Source: G965277745 sp965277745
GTDB lineage: Bacteria; Pseudomonadota; Gammaproteobacteria; Cardiobacteriales; Cardiobacteriaceae
Direction of reading: 5' to 3'
DNA length: 64,000 nt
Assembly: GCA_965277745.1 (NCBI GenBank)
Contig: OZ255837.1
Location: forward strand, 372,001 to 436,000
Below are positions 54,267-62,518 of the stretch, piece by piece. Position numbers and translations under genes: made by a program. The number at the start of each line of letters is the position of its first letter. Position 1 is the stretch's first letter. Under the pieces are notes generated by a model. It was not told the origin of the DNA and searched no databases. It saw only the letters and a program-made list of their open reading frames with translations.

Positions 54267-55778
54267 TCAATCGAGCGTCGGCATCGCGAAGGCACTGTCA
54301 TGATGCTGCAAACGGACGCCGGCCGGCCATCTACTGGTCACCGTTTTCATCCGCGTGTAGAAACGAACGCCATCGCTACCGTGCATACCCAGCGGCCCGA
54401 AAATGGAGCGCTTCCAGCCGCCGAAACTATGAAAAGCCATCGGTACCGGAATCGGAATATTGATTCCGACCATCCCCGCCTGAACAGTCTCGGCGAACTG
54501 GCGGGCGGTTTCTCCGTCGCGGGTGAAAATCGCCGTGCCGTTGCCGAAGGGGTGTTTGTCGATCAGTTCCAGGGCGGCGGCGTAGTCACCGACACGGACA
54601 ATCGACAGAACCGGGCCGAAGATTTCGTCGCGATAAATCGTCATTTCCGCAGAAACATGGTCGAACAACGTCGGTCCGACAAAAAAGCCCGCCTCATGAC
54701 CAGGCACGACCAATTGGCGGCCATCGACGAGCAATGTCGCCCCCTGAGTGACGCCGGAGTGAATATATTCTTCGATTTTGCGTTTGTGCGCCGCGGAAAT
54801 GACCGGCCCCATATCATTGCCATCGTTCGCGCTTCCCCCCGGTCCGATCTCGATGGCATCGATGTGCCGCCGCAGGCGCTCGATCAAGTCCTCGGCGAGC
54901 GCATCGCCGACCGCCACCACCACCGACAAGGCCATACAGCGTTCCCCCGCGGCGCCGTACGCGGCACCGATAATGGCTTTGGCCGTCATATCCCGGTCCG
55001 CGTCCGGCATGACGATACAATGATTCTTCGCACCGCCCAGCGCTTGACAGCGTTTGCCGTGGGCCGAAGCCGTGGCGTAGATGTACTCGGCAACCGGCGT
55101 CGATCCGACGAAGCTGACCGCTTGTACACGAGGATCGGTGAGGAGCACATCCACCGCGACTTTATCGCCGTTGACGACGTTGAACACGCCTTTGGGCAAA
55201 CCCGCTTCGGTGAGCAGTTCGGCCAGTTCCAGCGCCAGGGAAGGATCTTTTTCGGAAGGCTTCAAGACAAAGGTATTTCCGCTTGCGATCGCAATCGGGA
55301 ACATCCACATCGGCACCATCGCCGGAAAGTTGAACGGGGTGATCCCCGCGCATACGCCGAGCGGTTGCATCAGCGAATGGGCATCGACGCCGCTACCGAC
55401 ATTGGCGGAATGTTCGCCTTTTTGTAAGTGCGCGATACCGCAGGCGAACTCGACCACTTCCAGCCCACGCGTCAGTTCGCCAAGGGCGTCTTGATAAGTT
55501 TTCCCTTGCTCTTCGCAAATCCGTTCGGCAAGACGCGCGCGATGCTCTTCGAGAAGAGATTTGAACCTGAACAGGACGCGCGCCCGCTTGAGCGGGGACA
55601 ATCGTGACCAGGCGGCGAATGCCGTTTGCGCCGCGGTGATCGCTTTCCCGGTATCGGCGGCGTCGCTCAAGGCCACCTGACGAATTTGCGTACCGCTTGC
55701 CGGATTGTAAACAGGGGCGAATCTTGTGCTCGAAGATGCAATCGACGAACCATCGATATAGTTGGGTAGCGTTTCCAT
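54267..55778 (-). CDS. mmsA: Methylmalonate-semialdehyde dehydrogenase (CoA-acylating), IolA-type
   Basis: A 503-residue aldehyde dehydrogenase. Signatures: VCAGITPFNFPAMVPMWMFP, the nucleotide region VSFVGSTPVAEYIYATASAH and the catalytic Cys in GAAYGAAGERCMALSVVVAV. PIPVPMAFHSFGGWKRSIFG near the end is typical of MmsA/IolA. In inositol catabolism it converts malonate semialdehyde to acetyl-CoA and CO2, the last step. Its promoter region carries the AT-rich motif shared with other iol genes. Confidence 0.93.
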   Translation of the reverse strand: METLPNYIDGSSIASSSTRFAPVYNPASGTQIRQVALSDAADTGKAITAAQTAFAAWSRLSPLKRARVLFRFKSLLEEHRARLAERICEEQGKTYQDALGELTRGLEVVEFACGIAHLQKGEHSANVGSGVDAHSLMQPLGVCAGITPFNFPAMVPMWMFPIAIASGNTFVLKPSEKDPSLALELAELLTEAGLPKGVFNVVNGDKVAVDVLLTDPRVQAVSFVGSTPVAEYIYATASAHGKRCQALGGAKNHCIVMPDADRDMTAKAIIGAAYGAAGERCMALSVVVAVGDALAEDLIERLRRHIDAIEIGPGGSANDGNDMGPVISAAHKRKIEEYIHSGVTQGATLLVDGRQLVVPGHEAGFFVGPTLFDHVSAEMTIYRDEIFGPVLSIVRVGDYAAALELIDKHPFGNGTAIFTRDGETARQFAETVQAGMVGINIPIPVPMAFHSFGGWKRSIFGPLGMHGSDGVRFYTRMKTVTSRWPAGVRLQHHDSAFAMPTLD

Positions 55779-55874
55779 GTCGTGTCTCCTCTTGACGGAT
55801 GGGGATTCTGGCGGAAAGCGCCGCGGATTTCACGGCCAGAATCGAAATGACGGGTAACCAAGTCGGCGACGACC

Positions 55875-55903
55875 ACTATATGAAATAAATATTTCGTTTT
55901 CAA
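55875..55903 (-). promoter_or_regulatory. mmsA promoter
   Basis: On the minus strand TTGAAA (55898-55903) and TATAGT (55875-55880) are separated by exactly 17 bases. The spacer contains the candidate operator, so a bound repressor would block RNA polymerase. Confidence 0.7.
55882..55895 (-). promoter_or_regulatory. Candidate iol operator at the mmsA promoter
   Basis: Minus-strand GAAATATTTATTTC is an inverted repeat GAAAT-N4-ATTTC. Its first 13 bases recur at 62373-62385, and a 9-base core recurs at 56292. Confidence 0.55.
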
Positions 55904-56198
55904 CAGTAAAAAAATATAACTTTCATCATCACGGCGAAAAGGGAAGGAAGCCGTCACGACAATAAAAAGAGTGTTATTCTGTAATTTTTCTCCGCTCAAG
56001 ATCGAAAAGTTTCTATATTTCTTTTTTTATCAAAAGGATATAAAAATCACCCGATCAGGGCAAACGCCGCGGTGCGGAGAGAAAGGAAACAGCGGGAAAG
56101 CGGCAACGTCGCCGTTGTCTTTTTCGCTTTGCTTTTTTGCCGTCACTTTTGAACCGCGATGAATAAGGAAAAATAAGGAATAAGTTTTTGATTTTAAT

Positions 56199-56212
56199 TT
56201 GAAAAATTTTCA
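56199..56212 (+). promoter_or_regulatory. AT palindrome upstream of the Gfo/Idh gene
   Basis: TTGAAAAATTTTCA contains the near-perfect dyad TGAAAA-N-TTTTCA. It lies 186 bases before the gene, in the same region as the other candidate operators. Confidence 0.4.
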
Positions 56213-56291
56213 GTCAAGAAAAGAAAAGTGTCGCGCCGCACTGGTTTTTTCCTCTCTTGACGATATAAATTTTTCATTGAATGCCACGTTT

Positions 56292-56305
56292 GAAATATTT
56301 TTATT
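56292..56305 (+). promoter_or_regulatory. Candidate iol operator upstream of the Gfo/Idh gene
   Basis: GAAATATTTTTATT, preceded by TTT, matches the mmsA and iolC sites over GAAATATTT. It is 93 bases before the dehydrogenase ATG. Confidence 0.45.
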
Positions 56306-56397
56306 GCCAATACGCCAGCGAATACGCTATCGTTTCGTGAGAACAGAGAAATTTTCGTGCGCCCGCAACGCACAAACCCGAACCATGGAGCGTGTTG

Positions 56398-57576
56398 ATG
56401 TTTAACGAAGAACGTAGATTGCAACGACCGATACGTTGGGGCATGGTCGGGGGAGGACGCGGCAGTCAGATCGGCTATTCCCATCGCGACGCGGCGGTGC
56501 GTGACGGCTTGTTCCGCTTCCTCGCCGGCGCCTTTTACGACGGCGATCGCGATCGCTGCCGTGAATTCGGGCGTAACATCGGCTTGGATGGCGAACGCTG
56601 CTACGGCGATTATCGCGCGCTATTCGCCGGCGAGGCCGCGCGGCGCGATGGCATAGAGGCGGTCTCTATCGCGACGCCAAATGCCACCCATCACGAAATC
56701 TGCAAAGCGGCGTTGCAAGCCGGTTTGCATGTGATCTGTGAAAAACCCGTCACTTTCACCACGGCTCAGGCGGAAGAACTCAAAGCACTGGCCGAAGAGG
56801 TCAACCGGGTGATCGCCGTCATGTATGGCTATTCCGGTTATCCCATGGTGCATCAGGCGCGGGAGATGGTGGCAAGAGGCGATCTGGGCACGATCCGCGT
56901 GGTCAACATGCAGTTCGCGCACGGCTTTCACAGCGAGGAACGGGAACGCCATGACCCGGGACTGAAATGGCGGGTCGATCCGCAAGTCTCCGGGCCGACG
57001 TATGTGATCGGTGACCTCGGCACGCATCCCTTCCATCTCTGCGCGATGATGACCGGACTTGGCGTCAAGCGTCTCGCCTGTATCCGTCAAAGTTTTATCG
57101 CCTCGCGCGCGCCGCTCGAAGACAACGCCCACATCATGATGGAATTCGCCGGCGGCGCGGTGGGCACGCTGTGGGTTTCGGCGATCAATGCCGGGGCGCT
57201 GCACGAGCAGAAAATCCGCATTGTCGGCGAGAAGGCATCGCTGCAATGGTGGGATGAACGGCCAAACCAGTTGCGCTATGAAGTTCAGGGAAAACCGCTG
57301 CAAATACTGGAGCGCGACATGGACTATCTGTACAAAGCAGTCGACGGCGTCGCCGCGAGTCACATCCCGGGCGGTCATCCCGAAGGATACTTCGAATCCT
57401 GGGCGAACCTGTACCATCGTTTCGCCTTGGTGTTCGACGCCGTGAACCGTGGGGACAAGGAAAGCGCCGCTGGGATCTGGTATCCCGACATCGACGCGGG
57501 CATCGCGGGAGTGCGCTTGTGTGAGAAATGCGTGGAATCGGCCGACAATCACGGCGCCTGGGTGGACTTTCATTGA
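56398..57576 (+). CDS. Gfo/Idh/MocA-family oxidoreductase of the inositol island
   Basis: A 392-residue NAD(P)-dependent dehydrogenase. The Rossmann start is RWGMVGGGRGSQIGYSHRDA, the family EKP motif is LHVICEKPVTFTTAQAEELK and the active-site region GPTYVIGDLGTHPFHLCAMM has the catalytic Asp/His. ATG 56398 has GGAG 7 bases upstream. Its place suggests a myo- or scyllo-inositol or inosose dehydrogenase, but the exact substrate is not evident; it is longer than classical IolG. Confidence 0.82.
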   Translation: MFNEERRLQRPIRWGMVGGGRGSQIGYSHRDAAVRDGLFRFLAGAFYDGDRDRCREFGRNIGLDGERCYGDYRALFAGEAARRDGIEAVSIATPNATHHEICKAALQAGLHVICEKPVTFTTAQAEELKALAEEVNRVIAVMYGYSGYPMVHQAREMVARGDLGTIRVVNMQFAHGFHSEERERHDPGLKWRVDPQVSGPTYVIGDLGTHPFHLCAMMTGLGVKRLACIRQSFIASRAPLEDNAHIMMEFAGGAVGTLWVSAINAGALHEQKIRIVGEKASLQWWDERPNQLRYEVQGKPLQILERDMDYLYKAVDGVAASHIPGGHPEGYFESWANLYHRFALVFDAVNRGDKESAAGIWYPDIDAGIAGVRLCEKCVESADNHGAWVDFH

Positions 57577-57706
57577 CTGCCCTTGCGCTTTTTTGTTTGC
57601 CGATCAATCTCTGATGGCGCCTTTCGCCATTGGCGCGACGTTTTCTGTGGCAAAACAGCTGAGAAGACGTGATCTTAAGACGCGGCGAGGCCAGTCGATC
57701 AGCGCG

Positions 57707-58552
57707 TCACTTGGCCTTGTCCGCACGGAAGGCGAGGGAAACGGCCAGGGTTTGCACGAGACACAAAGAGGCGGTTTGAGAACGAAAGGCATCCACTTTC
57801 GCCTCTTTCACGACAAAACAAATATCACTGAACGAAGCGAGCGGACTGATTTGACTGTCGGTGACAACGACGCGCTTCGCCCCCGATTCGCTCAACGAGT
57901 CATTGATGACCATGGTGTCTTTCGCGTAGGGAAAGAAGCTGATCACCACCAAGACATCCACGTTTTCGATAGGCAGGAGTTGTTCTTTGAACATCCCGCC
58001 CAGACCATCGATCAAGAAGACCCGTTTATGCAAATGACGCAGCGCGTAGGCCAGGTAAGAAGAGACGCTGAACGAACGTCCAAGCCCGAGCACGTAAATA
58101 TTTTTCGCGGCGGCGAGCATTTCCACCGCCGCGTCGAGTTTGTCGACGGGCGTCTGCATCGCCAGCTGATGCAGGGCATTGCCGTTCACGCGGGCAAATT
58201 CCCGCAAGATGTCGACCGGTCGCTCAAGGGGCACGTTATCCCCGTCGAGTTCCTTGAGCAGGCGAATGCGATCCGTATAGCTGTAGGTCTCTTCCAAGAG
58301 ATTGTTGCGAAACAATCGCTTCATCGCGTTGAAGCCGTTAAACCCGAAGGCGTCGGCAAAGCGAATCAGCGTCGAAGGCGGCACCCCGGCACGCTCGGCA
58401 ATCACCGAAACGGTTTCGAAAGCGACGCTGTGTTTGTTCTCGAGAAGATAGGCGGCGACCTGCCGCAATCTTTTGCTCAGGCGGTCATACCGGGTTCTGA
58501 TCTGATCTTCGAGTTCCGTTAACCGGGTCACTGTTGACGCGCGCTTGCCCAT
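57707..58552 (-). CDS. MurR/RpiR-family transcriptional regulator
   Basis: A 281-residue regulator with an N-terminal helix-turn-helix (VSVIAERAGVPPSTLIRFAD) and a C-terminal SIS sugar-phosphate-binding domain (about 120-260, NIYVLGLGRSFSVSSYLAYA). Proteins of this type (IolR of alphaproteobacteria) control inositol genes in response to a phosphorylated intermediate. It is convergent with the dehydrogenase gene and downstream of the iolC-iolE-tauE run. A motif copy lies 21 bases before its start, consistent with autoregulation. Confidence 0.88.
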   Translation of the reverse strand: MGKRASTVTRLTELEDQIRTRYDRLSKRLRQVAAYLLENKHSVAFETVSVIAERAGVPPSTLIRFADAFGFNGFNAMKRLFRNNLLEETYSYTDRIRLLKELDGDNVPLERPVDILREFARVNGNALHQLAMQTPVDKLDAAVEMLAAAKNIYVLGLGRSFSVSSYLAYALRHLHKRVFLIDGLGGMFKEQLLPIENVDVLVVISFFPYAKDTMVINDSLSESGAKRVVVTDSQISPLASFSDICFVVKEAKVDAFRSQTASLCLVQTLAVSLAFRADKAK

Positions 58553-58572
58553 GCCGCTATTTTTCCTCGTCG

Positions 58573-58585
58573 ATTGAAAATAAAC
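58573..58585 (+). promoter_or_regulatory. Candidate operator upstream of the RpiR gene
   Basis: ATTGAAAATAAAC shares ATTGAAAATAAA, 12 bases, with the reverse complement of 62384-62395. Confidence 0.45.
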
Positions 58586-58644
58586 TAAGCGACACGCGCT
58601 CTCGCAAATCGCATCGAACCGGGCGATACCTCGCTTGCCGTCAT

Positions 58645-58675
58645 ATTATACGCGCGTCGCCCCCTGCCAGAGCAA
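58645..58675 (-). promoter_or_regulatory. Candidate promoter of the RpiR gene
   Basis: On the minus strand TATAAT (58645-58650) follows TTGCTC (58670-58675) with a 19-base spacer. It overlaps the last codons of the TauE gene. The perfect -10 is convincing, the spacing less so. Confidence 0.45.
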
Positions 58676-59404
58676 TTGGCCGCCCGACAGCAACAAACTG
58701 GCATAACAGACCCGATAAACCGACACTTGATCGATCCTGCGCAACAACAAGACGCCGAACCACACGCCTACCGGCACCAAAGGCATCAAAAGCAGCGACG
58801 TGACGAGATTGACGCGCGTGAATTCACCGACCAAAAGAAACGGGATCAGTTTGATCACGTTAACGGAGGCAAAAAAGACGGCCATGGTCGCCACCAAAGT
58901 GACTTTATCGAGCTCGAGCGGCAATAGATAAATACTGGCGGGCCCGCCGCCGGCATGAATGGTCGTACTGGAAAAGCCGCTCAGTGTGCTCCAGAAGCAG
59001 GCGTTCAACGAACTTTTCGCGCCCTTTGCAGCAGCAGAGCGCGCGAAGCCCAGATAGTAGTGCAGCCCGAACAAGACGCACAACACACCGACGATCGCGC
59101 TGAACACCCCCTGCGGCACATAGGCCATGGAAAAACCGGCGATCGCCACACCCGCGACCGCCCCGGGCAACATGCGCCGCAGCAAGGCGTAGTCCGCGCG
59201 GCGCCAGTATTGTCGCACCGCGAAGGCGTCCATTACGAGCAATATCGGTAACAAAACGGCCGCGGCCTGCTTCGGGGATGTCGTCAGCGCCATCAACGGC
59301 ACTGCGATCACCCCGAGCGCGCCACCCAGACCGCCTTTGCCGATGCCGTAGAGGAGGACAGCGGGAATCGCGGTGAGATAAAACCATGGTTCTTTTATGA
59401 ACAT
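58646..59404 (-). CDS. TauE/SafE-family sulfite-exporter-like permease
   Basis: A 252-residue membrane protein with about eight TM helices. GIGKGGLGGALGVIAVPLMA is the first-half motif and GFSSTTIHAGGGPASIYLLP the second-half motif of the TauE/SafE family. Members export or import organic anions and sulfonates. Here it lies 23 bases after iolE, so it may move an inositol-pathway acid or inositol itself. That is inference from context. Confidence 0.85.
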   Translation of the reverse strand: MFIKEPWFYLTAIPAVLLYGIGKGGLGGALGVIAVPLMALTTSPKQAAAVLLPILLVMDAFAVRQYWRRADYALLRRMLPGAVAGVAIAGFSMAYVPQGVFSAIVGVLCVLFGLHYYLGFARSAAAKGAKSSLNACFWSTLSGFSSTTIHAGGGPASIYLLPLELDKVTLVATMAVFFASVNVIKLIPFLLVGEFTRVNLVTSLLLMPLVPVGVWFGVLLLRRIDQVSVYRVCYASLLLSGGQLLWQGATRV

Positions 59405-59427
59405 AGCGACGACATCACGCGCGTTTT

Positions 59428-60333
59428 TTACCGCGTTGAGGATCGCAGAAGCCCGGCGTCGCGCGCCAGCCGATGGAGATTGCGATATCCCATTCGGGCA
59501 TAGGTCGACGGATGGGCAACAGCGGGATCCTGCTCCGCTTCGACGACCAGCCAGCCGTCGTAGTCATGCGCCTCGAGTACGGCAAAGAGCGCCGGATAAT
59601 CGACACCGCCATCTCCGGGAACGGTATACACCCCATCGAGAACCGCATCCAAAAAGCTCAGTTTGCGATTTTTGACCTCCGCGAGGACATCGCCACGGAC
59701 GTCCTTGCAATGAACGTGATTTATGCGACCGGCCCAGCGCCTGGCCACCGCCACGGGGTCGGCGCCGGCGAATGTCAGGTGCCCGCTGTCGAGCAGCAGC
59801 CCCACTTCCGGGCCGGTGTGTTCCATCAGTTTGTCGATATCCTCTGCCGTCTCGATCACCGTGCCCATGTGGTGGTGGTAAGCGATGCGAACGCCTATAC
59901 TCCGGGTATATTCGGCAAATTCGGTCAATTTTTCCCCATACTCCCGCCAACGCCCGGCCGGAAATCGCGGCCGCAGGTACAGCGGTGTTTCCCGCGCCCC
60001 GTGAATGCAATCGCTCACTTCACAGCTGACCATGACGCTTGCCCCCAATTCGCGAAGCAGCGTCAGATGAGCTTCGACCGCGGCAATTTCTTCTTCGACA
60101 CTGCGCGTTAGCAATCGCATCGAATACCAGCCCGATACCAGTTCGAGTCGATGGCGCGCGAGAATCGGCGCGAGGACAGCGGCCTCGCGCGGGAACTTGT
60201 TCCCCAGCTCGAATCCGGCGAAACCGGCTTCCCGGCCCTCGCGCAGACAAGTTTCCAATGGCGTTTCCGCCCCCAGGGAGGGCAGATCGTCATTGCTCCA
60301 GGTCAGGGGATTGATCCCCAGTTTTACGGTCAT
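59428..60333 (-). CDS. iolE: Myo-inosose-2 dehydratase
   Basis: A 301-residue TIM-barrel enzyme (AP-endonuclease 2 fold) dehydrating scyllo-inosose. KLGINPLTWSNDDLPSLG is the IolE opening; metal ligands lie in VRIAYHHHMGTVIETAEDID, LLLDSGHLTFAGADP and RINHVHCKDVRGDVLAEVKN. ATG 60333 has GGAGA upstream and overlaps the iolC stop (ATGA). Confidence 0.95.
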   Translation of the reverse strand: MTVKLGINPLTWSNDDLPSLGAETPLETCLREGREAGFAGFELGNKFPREAAVLAPILARHRLELVSGWYSMRLLTRSVEEEIAAVEAHLTLLRELGASVMVSCEVSDCIHGARETPLYLRPRFPAGRWREYGEKLTEFAEYTRSIGVRIAYHHHMGTVIETAEDIDKLMEHTGPEVGLLLDSGHLTFAGADPVAVARRWAGRINHVHCKDVRGDVLAEVKNRKLSFLDAVLDGVYTVPGDGGVDYPALFAVLEAHDYDGWLVVEAEQDPAVAHPSTYARMGYRNLHRLARDAGLLRSSTR

Positions 60334-62264
60334 CTTTGTCTCTCCTGTGATACCCCGCGTTCCCCGCGCCGACGCCACAGGGTGATGAGACGATGGTAGT
60401 TGGACTTGATGTCTTCGATCAGGGCGGCATCGTCGATTTGCCGCGCGAGCCATAAACGCGCCGGTTCGGCAAAGAGGGTGCGGCCGACGGCGAAGCCTTT
60501 GACCTTGTCGCACCTGCTTGCCGCGGCGAAACCGCGCGCCAGTTCTTGCCAGGTGGCGTCCAGGCCGAGGATCAACACCCCACAGCAGTACGGATCACGC
60601 GCCTCGATCAATGCGGAAACCGCCTGCCAGGAACGCTCCGCCAGTGGCGGCAATTTCCACCAGTCCGGCCGTATGCGCAAATTATAGAAACGCTCGATGG
60701 CTCGCAGATACAAGGTGTCGTCTTTTTCGACCGCTGGCGGTAAAACCACTTCCAAAAGCAACTGATGCCCGGACTGACAACAGGCGCGATACACCTCGTC
60801 AATCAGGTGTTCCTGGCGCAAACGCAGGCGATGCTCGTCTCGCGGATCGAAAAACACCAGGCACTTCACGACCTGCTTGAGCGGCCAGTCCCGCAATTGC
60901 GATCCGATGTTGCCGTGCTCGAGCACCAGGGGACGAGAACCCGGCAGCTCGATCGGACGCCCGATCCACCATCCCTCGCCGGTGATTTCATCAAGCACCT
61001 CCTGACCGAAGGTGCTGTCACACAGCAGCCCGGCCTTGCCGTTCAAGTCGGCTTCCTGTGCGGCCTGACGGGCGGCTTGCAAAATCCGTTTTTTCAGTGT
61101 CTCGATGCGGGCGATATCGCTGTCGGCGGCAAGGGCCATTTCGACAAACTGACTGCGGTGATCGAAGGCCATCACGCACAGTTCCTGCCAATGCCGCCCG
61201 CGGGTGGTCACGCGATGCAGATGTTCAAGGCGTTCATCGAGATCGGGGCGCGCGAGCGTACGGGCGCGCGTCAGATAGTCATCGAGTTCGACTCTGCTCG
61301 GCATCGCCGGCGCGCAGCCATGCCGCGACACCACCAGCGCGCCACAGGCGTTGGCGTAGGTACAAGCGCGTTCCCATCCTTCATCCTCGAGATAGCCGCG
61401 CAACAAACCGGACATAAAGGCGTCGCCGGCACCGAGGACGTTGAGCACCTCGACACGGACGCCGGTCACGGTAAGGCCGTCATCGAGGGTATCCGGGATT
61501 TCCCCTGTGTAGACCGCCGCGCCGAAGGTGCCACGCTTCAAGACGAAATCGGCGGCGGCGACCCGGCGCAGCGTCCGCAAGGCCTCGATGGTGTCGGTCG
61601 ATCCGGCGGCGATATGAAATTCTTCCTCTGTGCCGACAACGAGATCGAACAAAGGGAGCACTTCTTGTAACTTATGGGTGACCGCGTCCGAGGCGATGTA
61701 GCGCGTTTCCCCGTCGCCAAGGGAAGTGAGCCCCCACAAAACCGGGCGATAATCGATATCGAGGACGGTTTTCACCGCATTGCGACGCGCGTACTCGAGC
61801 GCTTTCAGCACCGCTTCGCAGGTTTGCGGATGAGACAGATGGGTTCCGGTGATCGCAAGGCAACGCGCGGAAGCGATATAGCTTTCGCTGAAATCGTCCT
61901 TGGCGATCGCCATATCCGCGCAGTTCTCACGGTAGAAAATCAGGGGGAAGGTGTGCCGATCCTTGATCCCCAGAATAGCCAGGGCGGTCAGGCGCTCCTT
62001 GTCCGTGACAAGATGGCTGGTATCACAACCGACCCGTTGCAGCTGTTCGCGCAAAAAACGCCCCATATGTTCATCGCCGACGCGGGCGAGCATCGACGAT
62101 CGCATTCCCTGAACAGCGCAGCCATACGCCACGTTGCCGGAGGACCCTCCCAGATATTTGGCGAACGATCCCATGTCTTCGAGACGGGAACCGATTTGCT
62201 GGCCGTAAAGATCGACGGCGATTCGCCCCATACAGATGACATCGAATTTCTTTTTCTCTTTCAA
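60330..62264 (-). CDS. iolC: 5-dehydro-2-deoxygluconokinase fused to a DUF2090 domain
   Basis: A 644-residue two-domain protein. Residues about 5-320 are a PfkB kinase (DVICMGRIAVDLYGQQIG; catalytic VLNVLGAGDAFMSGLLRGYL). Residues about 340-640 are DUF2090, an aldolase-like barrel (CVMAFDHRSQFVEMALAAD). IolC phosphorylates 2-deoxy-5-keto-gluconate; the DUF2090 part may act as the following aldolase (IolJ role), which is inference. The start is TTG 62264 with AGGAG 6 bases upstream; the first ATG is 12 codons in and would remove the first beta strand. Confidence 0.93.
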   Translation of the reverse strand: MKEKKKFDVICMGRIAVDLYGQQIGSRLEDMGSFAKYLGGSSGNVAYGCAVQGMRSSMLARVGDEHMGRFLREQLQRVGCDTSHLVTDKERLTALAILGIKDRHTFPLIFYRENCADMAIAKDDFSESYIASARCLAITGTHLSHPQTCEAVLKALEYARRNAVKTVLDIDYRPVLWGLTSLGDGETRYIASDAVTHKLQEVLPLFDLVVGTEEEFHIAAGSTDTIEALRTLRRVAAADFVLKRGTFGAAVYTGEIPDTLDDGLTVTGVRVEVLNVLGAGDAFMSGLLRGYLEDEGWERACTYANACGALVVSRHGCAPAMPSRVELDDYLTRARTLARPDLDERLEHLHRVTTRGRHWQELCVMAFDHRSQFVEMALAADSDIARIETLKKRILQAARQAAQEADLNGKAGLLCDSTFGQEVLDEITGEGWWIGRPIELPGSRPLVLEHGNIGSQLRDWPLKQVVKCLVFFDPRDEHRLRLRQEHLIDEVYRACCQSGHQLLLEVVLPPAVEKDDTLYLRAIERFYNLRIRPDWWKLPPLAERSWQAVSALIEARDPYCCGVLILGLDATWQELARGFAAASRCDKVKGFAVGRTLFAEPARLWLARQIDDAALIEDIKSNYHRLITLWRRRGERGVSQERQR

Positions 62265-62313
62265 ATTGTCGCTCCTAAAGCTAACCGACCGATTGCTATC
62301 CTGCGCTCGTCAC

Positions 62314-62333
62314 GGCAAGGAAGAATCCTTGCC
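62314..62333. terminator. Hairpin in the iolD-iolC gap
   Basis: GGCAAGGA and TCCTTGCC form a perfect 8-bp stem with an AGAA loop, 50 bases before iolC. There is no T tract. It may stabilise or attenuate the transcript between iolD and iolC. Confidence 0.4.
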
Positions 62334-62372
62334 CTTGCCGTCAACGGCTGCGCTCGACGATACCAGCCAGAC

Positions 62373-62395
62373 GAAATATTTATTTTATTTTCAAT
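62373..62395. promoter_or_regulatory. Candidate iol operator upstream of iolC
   Basis: GAAATATTTATTTTATTTTC continues CAATT (plus strand). Reverse complemented it reads TTGAAAATAAAATAAATATT then TC, which aligns end to end with the mmsA promoter element. It lies 109 bases before the iolC TTG. Confidence 0.55.
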
Positions 62396-62518
62396 TGATC
62401 TGACTTTTTTATTCTATCACGCCCTCGATCGCCGCTCGTCGCGTCCGTGAAATCGCCGTTCAGGCAAGGAGAACGACAGGCGCAAAGACGGCCCCCATCG
62501 CGGCACAGTGAACGTCAA

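Larger units (their letters stand above)
55779..56397. other. Divergent control region between mmsA and the Gfo/Idh gene
   Basis: 619 bases of AT-rich DNA hold the mmsA promoter (55875-55903), an AT palindrome at 56199-56212 and a third motif copy at 56292-56305. A weak plus-strand promoter (TTGCCA at 56304, TATCGT at 56328) could serve the dehydrogenase gene. No supported ORF. Confidence 0.6.

Noticed and set aside
54070..54303. 77-codon plus-strand ORF between gmhB and mmsA
   Set aside because: It runs through the putative mmsA terminator and into mmsA antisense; Arg-rich and without motifs.
57577..57706. Bidirectional terminator between the Gfo/Idh and RpiR genes
   Set aside because: Only a 6-bp ATGGCG/CGCCAT stem without adjacent T tract on either strand; too weak to list.
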